In this document: in pieces, positions 1-8,050 of the stretch | Position numbering within the stretch: position 1 is the first letter of the stretch | How the letters are laid out: each line of letters starts with the position of its first letter | Source of the DNA: an uncultured Novosphingobium sp. | GTDB lineage: Bacteria > Pseudomonadota > Alphaproteobacteria > Sphingomonadales > Sphingomonadaceae | Reading direction: 5' to 3' | Assembly: GCA_946886365.1 (NCBI GenBank) | Contig: CAMPIM010000028.1 | Location: 1 to 35,578, forward strand | DNA length: 35,578 nt | The notes under the pieces: model-generated | Told to the model about the DNA's origin: nothing | Seen by the model: the letters and a program-made list of their open reading frames with translations, nothing else | The model's database searches: none | Program-made: the position numbers and the translations under genes

Positions 1-317
1 GTCCAGGCGGCTTCCTTCGTCAGGGTCCCGGCGACCAGCAGGCACCGATCCCACCTGCCCCTCCCCGCCGCCTGGTCCCTGCCAAGCCTAGCCCGGAAAT
101 CGCAGGCAAGACGTCGCTGCTCGACCTGACCGAGCGTATCTGCAAGTGGCCGATGGGCCATCCGGGCGAACCGGACTTCCACTTCTGTGGTGAGACCGTG
201 AACCCCGGCTTCCCTTATTGCGTGGAACATTGCGGCCGCGCCTATCAGGCTCAGCTGCCGCGCGGTACGCGCCGTCCGCCTCCGCCCCTGCCTTTCGGCG
301 GTCCGCGCGTTCGCTGA
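1..317 (+). CDS. gcrA: GcrA cell-cycle regulator, 3' portion
   Basis: This is the C-terminal part of GcrA, an alphaproteobacterial regulator that works with sigma-70 RNA polymerase at CcrM-methylated promoters to control cell-cycle genes. The 5' end lies outside the window; the reading frame enters at base 3 and stops with TGA at 315-317. The visible part has a proline-rich linker, then the conserved block around CKWPMGHPGEPDFHFCG and PGFPYCVEHCGRAYQ, with spaced Cys and His residues typical of the family's C-terminus, and ends in a Pro/Arg-rich tail. A strong terminator follows 23 bases after the stop, so gcrA transcription probably ends before parE. The family call is firm; the missing N-terminal DNA-binding half cannot be judged. 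Confidence 0.9.
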   Translation, partial: PGGFLRQGPGDQQAPIPPAPPRRLVPAKPSPEIAGKTSLLDLTERICKWPMGHPGEPDFHFCGETVNPGFPYCVEHCGRAYQAQLPRGTRRPPPPLPFGGPRVR

Positions 318-339
318 CCTGCATTCAGCTCTGAAATTT

Positions 340-375
340 GAAGGGGCCGGTCGATGAGACCGGCCCCTTCTTCAT
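340..375 (+). terminator. Intrinsic terminator of gcrA
   Basis: A perfect 13-bp inverted repeat, GAAGGGGCCGGTC at 340-352 and its complement at 358-370, surrounds a 5-base loop (GATGA) and is followed by TTCAT. It lies just after the gcrA stop and about 45 bases before parE. The U-tract is short, but the stem is long and GC-rich. Confidence 0.85.
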
Positions 376-384
376 AGCTCCTGC

Positions 385-412
385 TTGCGCCCGCCGCCGA
401 CCCGCTTATAGC
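385..412 (+). promoter_or_regulatory. Candidate parE promoter (leaderless start)
   Basis: TTGCGC at 385-390 and TATAGC at 407-412 are separated by 16 bases and resemble a housekeeping sigma-factor promoter. Transcription would be expected to begin about 7 bases after the -10 element, at or next to the parE ATG at 421. No Shine-Dalgarno-like purine run lies between the terminator and the ATG. Inferred by eye only. Confidence 0.4.
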
Positions 413-420
413 TTGTGCGC

Positions 421-2394
421 ATGTCCGATCTGTTCGCGAGCCAGCCGCTTTCCTCCTCCGATTACGATGCATCCTCCATCGAAGTGCTCGAAGGCCTGGA
501 GCCGGTTCGCCGCCGTCCGGGCATGTATATCGGCGGGACGGACGAGCGGGCGCTGCATCATCTCGCCAGCGAAGTGCTCGACAACAGCATGGACGAAGCG
601 GTCGCGGGGCACGCCACCCGCATCGAGGTCATGCTGGAACCCGGCAATAAGCTCACCATCACCGATAATGGTCGCGGCATTCCGGTTGGCATGCACCCCA
701 AATTTCCCGGCAAATCGGCGCTGGAGGTGATTCTCACCACGCTTCATTCGGGCGGCAAGTTCACCGACAAGGCTTATGCCACGTCCGGCGGCCTGCATGG
801 CGTCGGCATCAGCGTGGTGAATGCGCTTTCGATCGTGACCGTGGTCGAAGTCGCGCTCAACAAGGAATTGTTCCGTCAAAGCTTCGCGCAGGGCTTGCCT
901 ACCAGCGGCCTTCAGAAGATTGGCGGGGCACCTAACCGGCGTGGCACATCGGTCAGCTTCATCCCCGATCAAGACATTTTCGGCGAGCAAAAGTTCAAGC
1001 CCGCCCGCCTTTACCGGCTTGCCCGTTCCAAAGCCTATCTGTTCGCGGGCGTCGAAATCCGCTGGAAATGCGCGCCCGAACTCATAAGCGACGACACGCC
1101 AGCCGAGGCCGTGTTCCAGTTCCCCGGCGGTTTAGCCGATCATTTGAAGGAACAGATCGGCACACGCGAATGCGCCACCAGCGCCTTCTTCTCTGGCAGC
1201 CAGGATTTTCCTGACACCGCAGGCCGCGTCGAATGGGCGATCGCCTGGCCGCTTTGGTCGGACGGCAGTTACAGCTGGTACTGCAACACCATCCCTACAC
1301 CCGACGGCGGCACGCACGAGACCGGGGTGCGCGCCGCTTTGGTCAAAGGTATCCGCGCCTTCGCCGAACTGGTCGGCAACAAGAAGGCGAAGGACATTAC
1401 CGCAGACGACATCGTGACCTCTTCGGAAATCATGTTGTCCGTTTTCATCCGCGATCCGCAATTCCAGAGCCAGACCAAGGATCGCCTGACCAGCCCGGAA
1501 GCCGCTCGCCTCGTCGAGAACGCGGTGCGCGATCATTTCGACCATTATCTGTCCGACCATATGGAGCGCGGCAAGGCGCTGCTCGCCTATGTCATCGACC
1601 GCATGGACGAGCGCCTCAAGCGCAAGGCGGAAAAGGAGGTCAAGCGCAAGACCGCGACCTCTGCCCGCAAGCTGCGATTGCCGGGCAAGCTTACCGATTG
1701 CTCGACCGACGATCCCGAAGGCACGGAAATCTTCCTGGTGGAAGGCGATTCGGCAGGCGGGTCGGCCAAACAAGCGCGCGATCGCAAGACGCAGGCTATC
1801 CTGCCCCTACGAGGCAAGATCCTGAACGTCGCTTCCGCCAACAATGCAAAGATCCTGGCGAACCAGGAAATCGCCGACATGATCCTGGCCTTTGGTTGCG
1901 GCACGCGGAAGGACTGCAATCCCGACAATCTGCGTTATGAGCGCGTCGTCATCATGACCGACGCCGACGTCGACGGCGCGCATATCGCGACGCTGCTCAT
2001 GACCTTCTTCTTCCAGGAAATGCCGGAACTGGTGCGGCGCGGGCACCTCTATCTCGCCCAGCCGCCGCTTTATCGCCTCGTCGCCGGGGGCAAGAGCCTC
2101 TACGCCCGCGACGATGCCCATCGCGAAGAATTGTTGCGCACCGAGTTCAAGGGCAAGAAGGTCGAAGTCAGCCGCTTCAAGGGATTGGGCGAGATGAATC
2201 CGGGCCAGCTGCGCGAAACCACCATGGACCCCAAGACCCGCAGCCTCATCCGCATCACCCTGCCCGACGACATCGAGGATCGCCAGCAGGTGCGCGAACT
2301 GGTCGAGCGCCTGATGGGAACCAACCCCGCCCACCGCTTCGCCTTCATCCAGGAAAATGCGGCCACGGTGGACGAAGAAGCAATCGACGCCTGA
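421..2394 (+). CDS. parE: DNA topoisomerase IV subunit B (ParE)
   Basis: ParE is the ATPase subunit of topoisomerase IV, which with ParC decatenates daughter chromosomes. The 657-residue protein has a GHKL ATPase domain with E51, N55 and D58 in EVLDNSMDEA, a glycine-rich lid (GGLHGVGISVVNALS), a transducer domain, and a TOPRIM domain with E441 in LVEGDSAGG and the metal-binding D514/D516/D518 in DADVDG. The length and the lack of the extra insert usual in proteobacterial GyrB favour ParE over GyrB. An in-frame GTG at 415 exists, but ATG at 421 is preferred because MSDLF fits the family and sits at the predicted transcription start. The gene is monocistronic between the gcrA terminator and the lapG-like gene. 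Confidence 0.95.
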   Translation: MSDLFASQPLSSSDYDASSIEVLEGLEPVRRRPGMYIGGTDERALHHLASEVLDNSMDEAVAGHATRIEVMLEPGNKLTITDNGRGIPVGMHPKFPGKSALEVILTTLHSGGKFTDKAYATSGGLHGVGISVVNALSIVTVVEVALNKELFRQSFAQGLPTSGLQKIGGAPNRRGTSVSFIPDQDIFGEQKFKPARLYRLARSKAYLFAGVEIRWKCAPELISDDTPAEAVFQFPGGLADHLKEQIGTRECATSAFFSGSQDFPDTAGRVEWAIAWPLWSDGSYSWYCNTIPTPDGGTHETGVRAALVKGIRAFAELVGNKKAKDITADDIVTSSEIMLSVFIRDPQFQSQTKDRLTSPEAARLVENAVRDHFDHYLSDHMERGKALLAYVIDRMDERLKRKAEKEVKRKTATSARKLRLPGKLTDCSTDDPEGTEIFLVEGDSAGGSAKQARDRKTQAILPLRGKILNVASANNAKILANQEIADMILAFGCGTRKDCNPDNLRYERVVIMTDADVDGAHIATLLMTFFFQEMPELVRRGHLYLAQPPLYRLVAGGKSLYARDDAHREELLRTEFKGKKVEVSRFKGLGEMNPGQLRETTMDPKTRSLIRITLPDDIEDRQQVRELVERLMGTNPAHRFAFIQENAATVDEEAIDA

Positions 2395-2510
2395 CCCTCT
2401 CGCAGGCAAGCATCGCCGCGCGACAGTGCCCCCTCCGGATTTCGTGGCTACCGCAGCATTAACCACTGCGGGCGACGGGATGTTCAATCTTCCGCGCGAT
2501 ACGGGCAAGC

Positions 2511-3536
2511 ATGTCAGGCTTCGCCCAAATCCTTCGCATCGCACCGCTTGCCGCACCGGCTCTGCTGCTGTCGGTTCAGAGCGGCACGGCGCTTGCGCAA
2601 ACCCTTACGCCGACCGGCATCACCAGCGCCGCGTTGAAGGGCGCAGACTATGGACAGGCCGATCGCCTGGCGTCCACCCTGCTCGCAGGCGGCATGAGCC
2701 GCCTCGCAGCCATCAGCGCGCAGCAGGGCAGCACGTCATCCTTCAACTGGGCGCCGCCAGTCGCGGAACCGCAAGCTATCGTCAACGACAGCCGCGTTGA
2801 CCGGACGTTGTCGCGGATGCCCGGATGGAAATTGCAAGGCATCCGTCTGACGCTCAGCCAGCCCGCACTGAGCTATAAGCAGCCCGACCTCGTGCCCACC
2901 TTCATGCGCGACCTCATCACAGCGCCTGCGGCCCCCTTCGCCATGCCCAAGCCCACCCCGCTGCCATCTGCTCCAGCGCCGCGCGCGGGACAGCCGGACA
3001 TCTTCGGATCGGTGGCGATGGCAGTCAGCCGGACGCCGCTCGACGACAAATGGGCCGCCGCTGCCCGCTCGGCTCCGGCAACGGTCCTCTCGGCCAGCCT
3101 CTTGCGGTCGGCCCGCGCCGCCGCCGGACTACGGCAGGTGGAGATGGTGAATAGCTGGGTCAACAGCCGCCTACGCTTCGTTGACGATCGGCAGGGCCGC
3201 GACAGCTGGGCTTCAGCCAGCCAGTCGCTCCAACGCGGGGCTGGCGATTGCGAAGATTACGCCATCGCCAAGATGCAGCTTCTGGAAGCGGCTGGCTTCG
3301 ACCGCCACGCCATGTTCCTCGTCATCGCACGCGATCTGGTGAGGCAGGCCGATCACGCGGTGCTGGCAGTGCGTGTCGGCAGCGACCTGATGGTCCTAGA
3401 CAATATGACAGATCGGGTGCTGCCTTCTTCAGAGGTCAGCGACTATCGGCCTATCATGAGCTTCAACGCCTACGGCCGCTGGACCCACGGCTATCGCGTA
3501 ACGAAGCCGCAGCCGGTCCAGTTCGCCGCTCGCTGA
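2511..3536 (+). CDS. lapG: LapG-like periplasmic transglutaminase-like cysteine protease
   Basis: This is a bacterial transglutaminase-like cysteine protease (BTLCP/DUF920). In Pseudomonas, LapG cuts the N-terminus of the adhesin LapA at a di-alanine site and releases it from the cell; the same role is inferred here. The 341-residue protein begins with a signal peptide (about 1-30, ending ALAQ), has a low-complexity Pro/Ala region (about 135-165), then the catalytic domain with C247 in GAGDCEDYA, H282 in ADHAVLAV and D297 in LMVLDN, the expected Cys-His-Asp triad. It converges on the secretion operon, whose last gene ends 14 bases away; a 12-base perfect palindrome (TGAGCGCGCTCA) overlaps its stop. 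The substrate adhesin is encoded about 7 kb away. Family assignment is strong; substrate pairing is inference from context. Confidence 0.88.
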   Translation: MSGFAQILRIAPLAAPALLLSVQSGTALAQTLTPTGITSAALKGADYGQADRLASTLLAGGMSRLAAISAQQGSTSSFNWAPPVAEPQAIVNDSRVDRTLSRMPGWKLQGIRLTLSQPALSYKQPDLVPTFMRDLITAPAAPFAMPKPTPLPSAPAPRAGQPDIFGSVAMAVSRTPLDDKWAAAARSAPATVLSASLLRSARAAAGLRQVEMVNSWVNSRLRFVDDRQGRDSWASASQSLQRGAGDCEDYAIAKMQLLEAAGFDRHAMFLVIARDLVRQADHAVLAVRVGSDLMVLDNMTDRVLPSSEVSDYRPIMSFNAYGRWTHGYRVTKPQPVQFAAR

Positions 3537-3550
3537 GCGCGCTCACTGTC

Positions 3551-4825
3551 TTACCGCTCCCTCAACGCCTCTGACCGCGCCTTCATGATGGGCTTGAGCA
3601 AATAGGCCAGGACCGACTTGCGGCCCGTCAATATCTCCACGTCGCACACCATGCCGGGCGTGATAGGCAGCTTGTGCGCGCCCGTGCCCAACCACGCGCG
3701 GTCGGTTTCCACGACCACCGTGAAATAGGCCTCCCGCGTCGCTTCATCATAAACGCTGTCGGCCGACACCTGCTGCACGGTGCCGCTCAGGCCCCCATAG
3801 ATGGAAAAGTCATAGGCGGTGACCTTCACGACCGCGCGGTCGCCGGTCTTGATGAAGGCGATGTCGTTTGGCTTCACCCGCGCCTCCACCAGCAGCTTGT
3901 CGCCGATGGGGACGATCTGCATGATCTTCTGGCCCGCCGTCACGAAGCCGCCGATGGTCGTCACCTGCACATCGTTGACCACGCCATCGACGGGCGAACG
4001 AATTTCCGCGCGCTGTGCTCGGCCCTTCGCACCGCGCAGGGACTCGCTATTGACCGCAATCTTGGCCTCCAGCTGACTACGTTCGTTCAGCGCATCCTGC
4101 TTGAACTGAAAATTCGCCTCGGACAGTTGCGCCTGTGCCTCGCGAATCGCGGCCGATGCACGCGACGCCTGCTGCTGCGCCGCGTTGAGCCGCCCTTGCG
4201 CATCCACCAGCTCACGCCGGGCGTCGAGCAATTCGGTCTGCGGGACAATGGACTTGGCCGCAAGCGGCTCCAGCATCGCCACCCGCTGCCGCGCCAGCTG
4301 GACGCTGCCACCCAGGCTGTCGATCGTGGCCTGCGCCTCGCCCAGTTCGCGGCGGCGCTGCTCCACTTGGGCCGAAAGCCCATCCTGCTTGCTGCGAAGC
4401 GCCGATTGGCGGACTGCGGCTAGCGCCTGCTCCTGCTGACATTCGGGGCCGCCCGTGGCGCAGTTGGCGCCCGTACCGGTGCCTTCCTTCTCCAGCCGTC
4501 CCGCCCGCGCCGTCAGCGATCGCGTCTCCGCCTGCAACTGCCCCAGTTCGGACGCCAGCATCGCGTCGTCCAGACGCACCAGCAACTGGCCCTTGCTGAC
4601 CTTCTGCCCCGACCGGACCAATATCTCCTCGATCGTGGTCGGCTCGGCGGACTGGATGACCTGCGCCTTGCTCGACGGGATCACCCGCCCCTGCCCGTGC
4701 GTCACCTCATCCACCGGAGCAAGACTGGCCCACAACAGGAACGCCAGCATGCCTCCGCCGCTATACAGGATGACCTGCTTGTTGCCCGGCTGCCCCCGCA
4801 GCCAGCTGATCCAGCGCCCCATCAT
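3551..4825 (-). CDS. HlyD-family type I secretion membrane fusion protein
   Basis: This is the periplasmic adaptor that joins an inner-membrane ABC exporter to a TolC-type outer-membrane channel (LapC/HlyD role). The 424-residue protein has a short cytoplasmic N-terminus, one membrane helix at about 18-38, a lipoyl-like half-motif (RSGQKVSKGQLLVRLDD), a long Gln/Ala/Glu/Arg-rich coiled coil (about 80-280), the second half-motif (IRSPVDGVVNDVQVTTIGG) and a C-terminal beta-barrel ending in PGMVCDVEILTGRKSVLAYLLKP, the usual HlyD tail. Its ATG overlaps the stop of the SleB-like gene in ATGA, so the two are probably translationally coupled. It is the last gene of the adhesin-secretion cluster. 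Confidence 0.92.
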   Translation of the reverse strand: MMGRWISWLRGQPGNKQVILYSGGGMLAFLLWASLAPVDEVTHGQGRVIPSSKAQVIQSAEPTTIEEILVRSGQKVSKGQLLVRLDDAMLASELGQLQAETRSLTARAGRLEKEGTGTGANCATGGPECQQEQALAAVRQSALRSKQDGLSAQVEQRRRELGEAQATIDSLGGSVQLARQRVAMLEPLAAKSIVPQTELLDARRELVDAQGRLNAAQQQASRASAAIREAQAQLSEANFQFKQDALNERSQLEAKIAVNSESLRGAKGRAQRAEIRSPVDGVVNDVQVTTIGGFVTAGQKIMQIVPIGDKLLVEARVKPNDIAFIKTGDRAVVKVTAYDFSIYGGLSGTVQQVSADSVYDEATREAYFTVVVETDRAWLGTGAHKLPITPGMVCDVEILTGRKSVLAYLLKPIMKARSEALRER

Positions 4826-5841
4826 GGTTTTGCCTCTCGCATTGCATGTTCATCGGCAGCGAGCGCCACCGCCTTCGCCTTTTCCTGCGCGGCCAACATG
4901 TTGGTGAGAGCGCCGCCCCCTTGCGAAGGATCAGGAATGGACAGCTTCCATCCCTTGGACGGGTCCATCCGCCCGCCCACATCATTGGCCGCCCGGCGTT
5001 CGGGCAGTGCCGCAACCGAAGGATAATCGATCTCCGGCTCTTTCATCCCCACCATCTGCGATGGATCGAAGGCAGGGATATATTCACCCCCGGCATAGCG
5101 CCCCGTAAAAGCACGCGGCAGCCCCCACGCGCCCGGCCAGCGATAAAAGATGTGGGCGCCAATCTTCACCAGCTTCGCCAGATGCGGCGCCCATCCAGGA
5201 AACACATAATCGGCATGATAATGGGTTGCCGTGCCAACGCTCGGTTCAACCTGTCCCGCCAGCGCCGCCGCCGCGATCCGCTGTGCCCTATTCCAGAGGA
5301 CGGCCAAAGGCCGCCGCGCAAGTGACCCGTCACATACGAAACTGAACTGGCACACTGACGCGTTAAAGCGCTGATACACCACGCCGCACACCGTCTTGGC
5401 GAAGGCGGGATGACGTACACGGTTGAGAACGACCTGCGCCACCGCGCGCTGTCCGCTTTCCGGTTCGGCCGCTGCTTCATAATAGATCGCCTGTGTCAGG
5501 CATTGCAGCGCGCGGCTCCTGTCCTCGCCGGCGGATTGAAGCGCCCGGAAAGGCGATGCTGCGGCAATGGCTCCGGACGCAAACCGGAGCCTGCCATTCT
5601 GCACCGCCGCCTCCTGCCCAGTCGTCGAGGGCGTGGCTTCGCTCTCTGTGATCTCCACCAGCGCGCGATACTCACGGGGTATGGCGGGCGCACCGTCCAT
5701 GATCTTCGTTTCGACCGCAGCCTTGGGAACGTCGTGCCCGCGCCAGCCAACCGTTCCCGCCGCCAAGGCTATAACAAGCGCGCCCCCGAGGCCGAGCATG
5801 CAAGCTTCAGACGCTGGCAACCTCCATGCCCGCCCGATCAT
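4822..5841 (-). CDS. SleB/CwlJ-type cell wall hydrolase inside the T1SS operon
   Basis: This is a predicted peptidoglycan hydrolase of the Hydrolase_2 (SleB/CwlJ) family, a lytic transglycosylase fold. The 339-residue protein has an N-terminal membrane helix (about 14-33) with no clear cleavage site, so it is probably anchored in the inner membrane facing the periplasm. The catalytic domain (about 105-235) includes E122 in IYYEAAAEPESGQRAVAQVV, four cysteines (114, 152, 164, 170), the THYHADYVFPGWA block and IFYRWPG. A roughly 100-residue proline/charged tail follows. It shares an ATGA overlap with the ABC exporter gene upstream and another with the HlyD gene downstream. This suggests a job in opening the cell wall for the secretion machine, but that is inference; the family also has general wall-turnover roles. 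Confidence 0.88.
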   Translation of the reverse strand: MIGRAWRLPASEACMLGLGGALVIALAAGTVGWRGHDVPKAAVETKIMDGAPAIPREYRALVEITESEATPSTTGQEAAVQNGRLRFASGAIAAASPFRALQSAGEDRSRALQCLTQAIYYEAAAEPESGQRAVAQVVLNRVRHPAFAKTVCGVVYQRFNASVCQFSFVCDGSLARRPLAVLWNRAQRIAAAALAGQVEPSVGTATHYHADYVFPGWAPHLAKLVKIGAHIFYRWPGAWGLPRAFTGRYAGGEYIPAFDPSQMVGMKEPEIDYPSVAALPERRAANDVGGRMDPSKGWKLSIPDPSQGGGALTNMLAAQEKAKAVALAADEHAMREAKP

Positions 5842-7997
5842 TGGACCGCTCCTTTTTGCAGCTGTCCGATAACCTCATCGCGCGGCCCGTCCGCCAGAAC
5901 CACGCCCTGGTCGATCACGATCAACCGATCCACGATCCGCAGCAGGGCATGGCGGTGCGTCGATACGATCAGCGTCTGTTCGGGCTCCAGCGCCTTTGCC
6001 AGATGGTCGACAAACAGATTTTCCGTCTGATTATCCATCGCGCCGGTCGGTTCATCGAGGAAGAGCAGCCTGGTCGGCTCCACCAACGCCCGCGCTAACA
6101 CCAGGAAGCTCCGCTGCCCGCCCGACAGGCGACTGCCGCGCTCACCGATATGAAGGTCGAACCCGGCGGCATCCCGCCCGAAGAAGCGCGACGCGCCCGA
6201 CCGCTCCAGCGCGTCCAGCAACTTCTCATCGTCGGCGTCCCGCGCGCCCAGCAGCAGATTTTCCCGCACCGACCCGCTGAACAGCTCCGCATCCTGCCCG
6301 ACATAGCGGAAGGCAGCGCGCAGTTCGTGCGGATGATATTGGCGGCTATCCACATCATCGATGGTCAACATGCCACCGCCCGGAGGATAAAGGCCGCACA
6401 GCACCCGCCCCAGCGTCGACTTGCCCGATGCCACGCGCCCGATGATGCCGATCCGTTCGCCCGGTTCGACGCGCAGATCAATGCCTTTGAGGCTGGGCTG
6501 AGTGGCGCCCGGATAGCTGAACTCCAGCCCCTTGGCGACGATCGCGCCCTTGCGCACCTTCGGGATGATACCACGCGCTCCGTCCAGCCGCTCGTCCGGC
6601 TGATCTATCAGCGTCTGCAGGCTGCCCAATGTCGTTATCGCTTGCCGCGCGCGCACGATGACGAAGGCCAGCTGTCCAACCGGCGCCAATGACCGGCCAG
6701 CCAGCATGACGATAGCGATGATCGCTCCCATGGTGATCTCGCCCGCAGCGAACATGTAAAATCCGCCGATCACCAATGCGATGCTCGTGACCTGCTGGCA
6801 TAGCGACGCAAGTGTTACGCTGGTCGAGCTTAGCCGCCGCAGCTTTTCCTGCGTCGATGCACTCATCCGGGCGTAACGGCGCCACCGTTCCAGCATCCGC
6901 CCTTCGGCGCGGCATGCTTTCAGCGTTTCGATGCCCCCGATCGCTTCCACCAGCGCGGCGCTTTGCAGGCTCGCATCCGCTTGCGCATCACGCGACAGAC
7001 TGGCCATGGAGCGCTGAAGGAAGAACCCGGCCGTGGCCATGATGCCGATCATGACGACAGGCACGACCGCGAGCCATCCGCCCAGCAGCGCGATGATGCC
7101 GACAAACACGAACAGGAAACTGATATCCACCACCAGCACCACGGTGGTCGATGTGAAAAATTCCCGGACGCTTTCAAATTCCGACACGCGCCGTGCCAGC
7201 GCCCCTGTGCTGCCCGCACGGCTGGCGAGCGGCACGTTCATCACCTTCTCGAACAACCGCTGCGACAGCCGTTCGTCAATTTCCCGGCCAGCCTCGTCAA
7301 CCAGCCGCGCCCGGGCGAGCCGCAAAGCAAAATCCAGCCCAAAGGCCAGCATGACGCCCGCACCCAATACCCACAGGCTGGAAGCGGCCTTGTTCGGAAT
7401 GATCCGGTCATAGACGTTCATCGTGAACAGCGGCAACGCGAAGGCGAGAAGGTTGATGATCCCCGCCGCCAGCATGACATAGCCAAAGGACCCACGCGCC
7501 CGCCAGACTTCGCGCCAGAACCAATGCTGCCGCGCCCGCTCGTCCCATGGCCTTTCCTCGGCCCGTTCGCGGCCGTGATCGGCCATGACCGCCAGCGCTT
7601 CACCGGTAAAATAGGATTCCAGGTCGGAAAGCCGCGCCCATACCGGCTCGCTCGCATGCGGCAATTGAACCAGCGCATCGCCCTGCTTGATGTCCAGCAG
7701 GAGGAGAAAACGCTCACCCCTTAGCGGCAGGATGGCTGGCAGGTTGGCGGGCCGCCATTTGTCCAGCCTCCCGCGGACATGGTCGCTCAGCAGGCCGATC
7801 TGATCCAGCGCGGATTCCGCCTGATGAAAGGGCAAACGCCCGGATTCATCAACGGCAAGACCCGCCCGTAGAGCCACGATCCCCGGCGATCGATCGAAAT
7901 GCCGCGCCACATGGGCGATGCATTCGGTCAGCTCGTCACCGGGCGAACTCTGATGGTCCAGCCATTCGGCCAGACTTAATGTGCTTCGTCCCAACAT
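5838..7997 (-). CDS. Type I secretion ABC transporter with C39-like domain
   Basis: This is the inner-membrane ATPase/permease of a type I secretion system (LapB/RtxB-like) that would export the giant adhesin. The 719-residue protein has an N-terminal C39-peptidase-like domain (about 1-135) lacking the usual catalytic Cys context, as in exporters that bind rather than cut their substrate. A six-helix membrane domain follows (about 165-450) with a typical segment around NVYDRIIPNKA, then the nucleotide-binding domain with Walker A (GRVASGKST, about 519), signature LSGGQ (about 626), Walker B LLFLDEPTGAMD and the switch His in VSTHR. The stop overlaps the SleB-like start in ATGA. A 53-base gap with a GC-rich hairpin separates it from the TolC gene upstream. 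Confidence 0.93.
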   Translation of the reverse strand: MLGRSTLSLAEWLDHQSSPGDELTECIAHVARHFDRSPGIVALRAGLAVDESGRLPFHQAESALDQIGLLSDHVRGRLDKWRPANLPAILPLRGERFLLLLDIKQGDALVQLPHASEPVWARLSDLESYFTGEALAVMADHGRERAEERPWDERARQHWFWREVWRARGSFGYVMLAAGIINLLAFALPLFTMNVYDRIIPNKAASSLWVLGAGVMLAFGLDFALRLARARLVDEAGREIDERLSQRLFEKVMNVPLASRAGSTGALARRVSEFESVREFFTSTTVVLVVDISFLFVFVGIIALLGGWLAVVPVVMIGIMATAGFFLQRSMASLSRDAQADASLQSAALVEAIGGIETLKACRAEGRMLERWRRYARMSASTQEKLRRLSSTSVTLASLCQQVTSIALVIGGFYMFAAGEITMGAIIAIVMLAGRSLAPVGQLAFVIVRARQAITTLGSLQTLIDQPDERLDGARGIIPKVRKGAIVAKGLEFSYPGATQPSLKGIDLRVEPGERIGIIGRVASGKSTLGRVLCGLYPPGGGMLTIDDVDSRQYHPHELRAAFRYVGQDAELFSGSVRENLLLGARDADDEKLLDALERSGASRFFGRDAAGFDLHIGERGSRLSGGQRSFLVLARALVEPTRLLFLDEPTGAMDNQTENLFVDHLAKALEPEQTLIVSTHRHALLRIVDRLIVIDQGVVLADGPRDEVIGQLQKGAVQ

Positions 7998-8011
7998 TGT
8001 TTACCCCGCGC

Positions 8012-8033
8012 CACCCCGGCCGAAGCCGGGGTG
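8012..8033. repeat. GC-rich REP-like hairpin inside the operon
   Basis: Two 9-base arms (CACCCCGGC and GCCGGGGTG) flank a CGAA loop, giving TTCG on the minus strand, in the gap between the TolC and ABC genes. No T-run follows on the minus strand, so it is more like a dispersed REP-type hairpin or mRNA-stability element than a full terminator. Similar CCCCGGC-TTCG-GCCGGGG hairpins are common in sphingomonad genomes, from general knowledge. Confidence 0.6.
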
Positions 8034-8050
8034 ACCCCAAAGATGGAAAC

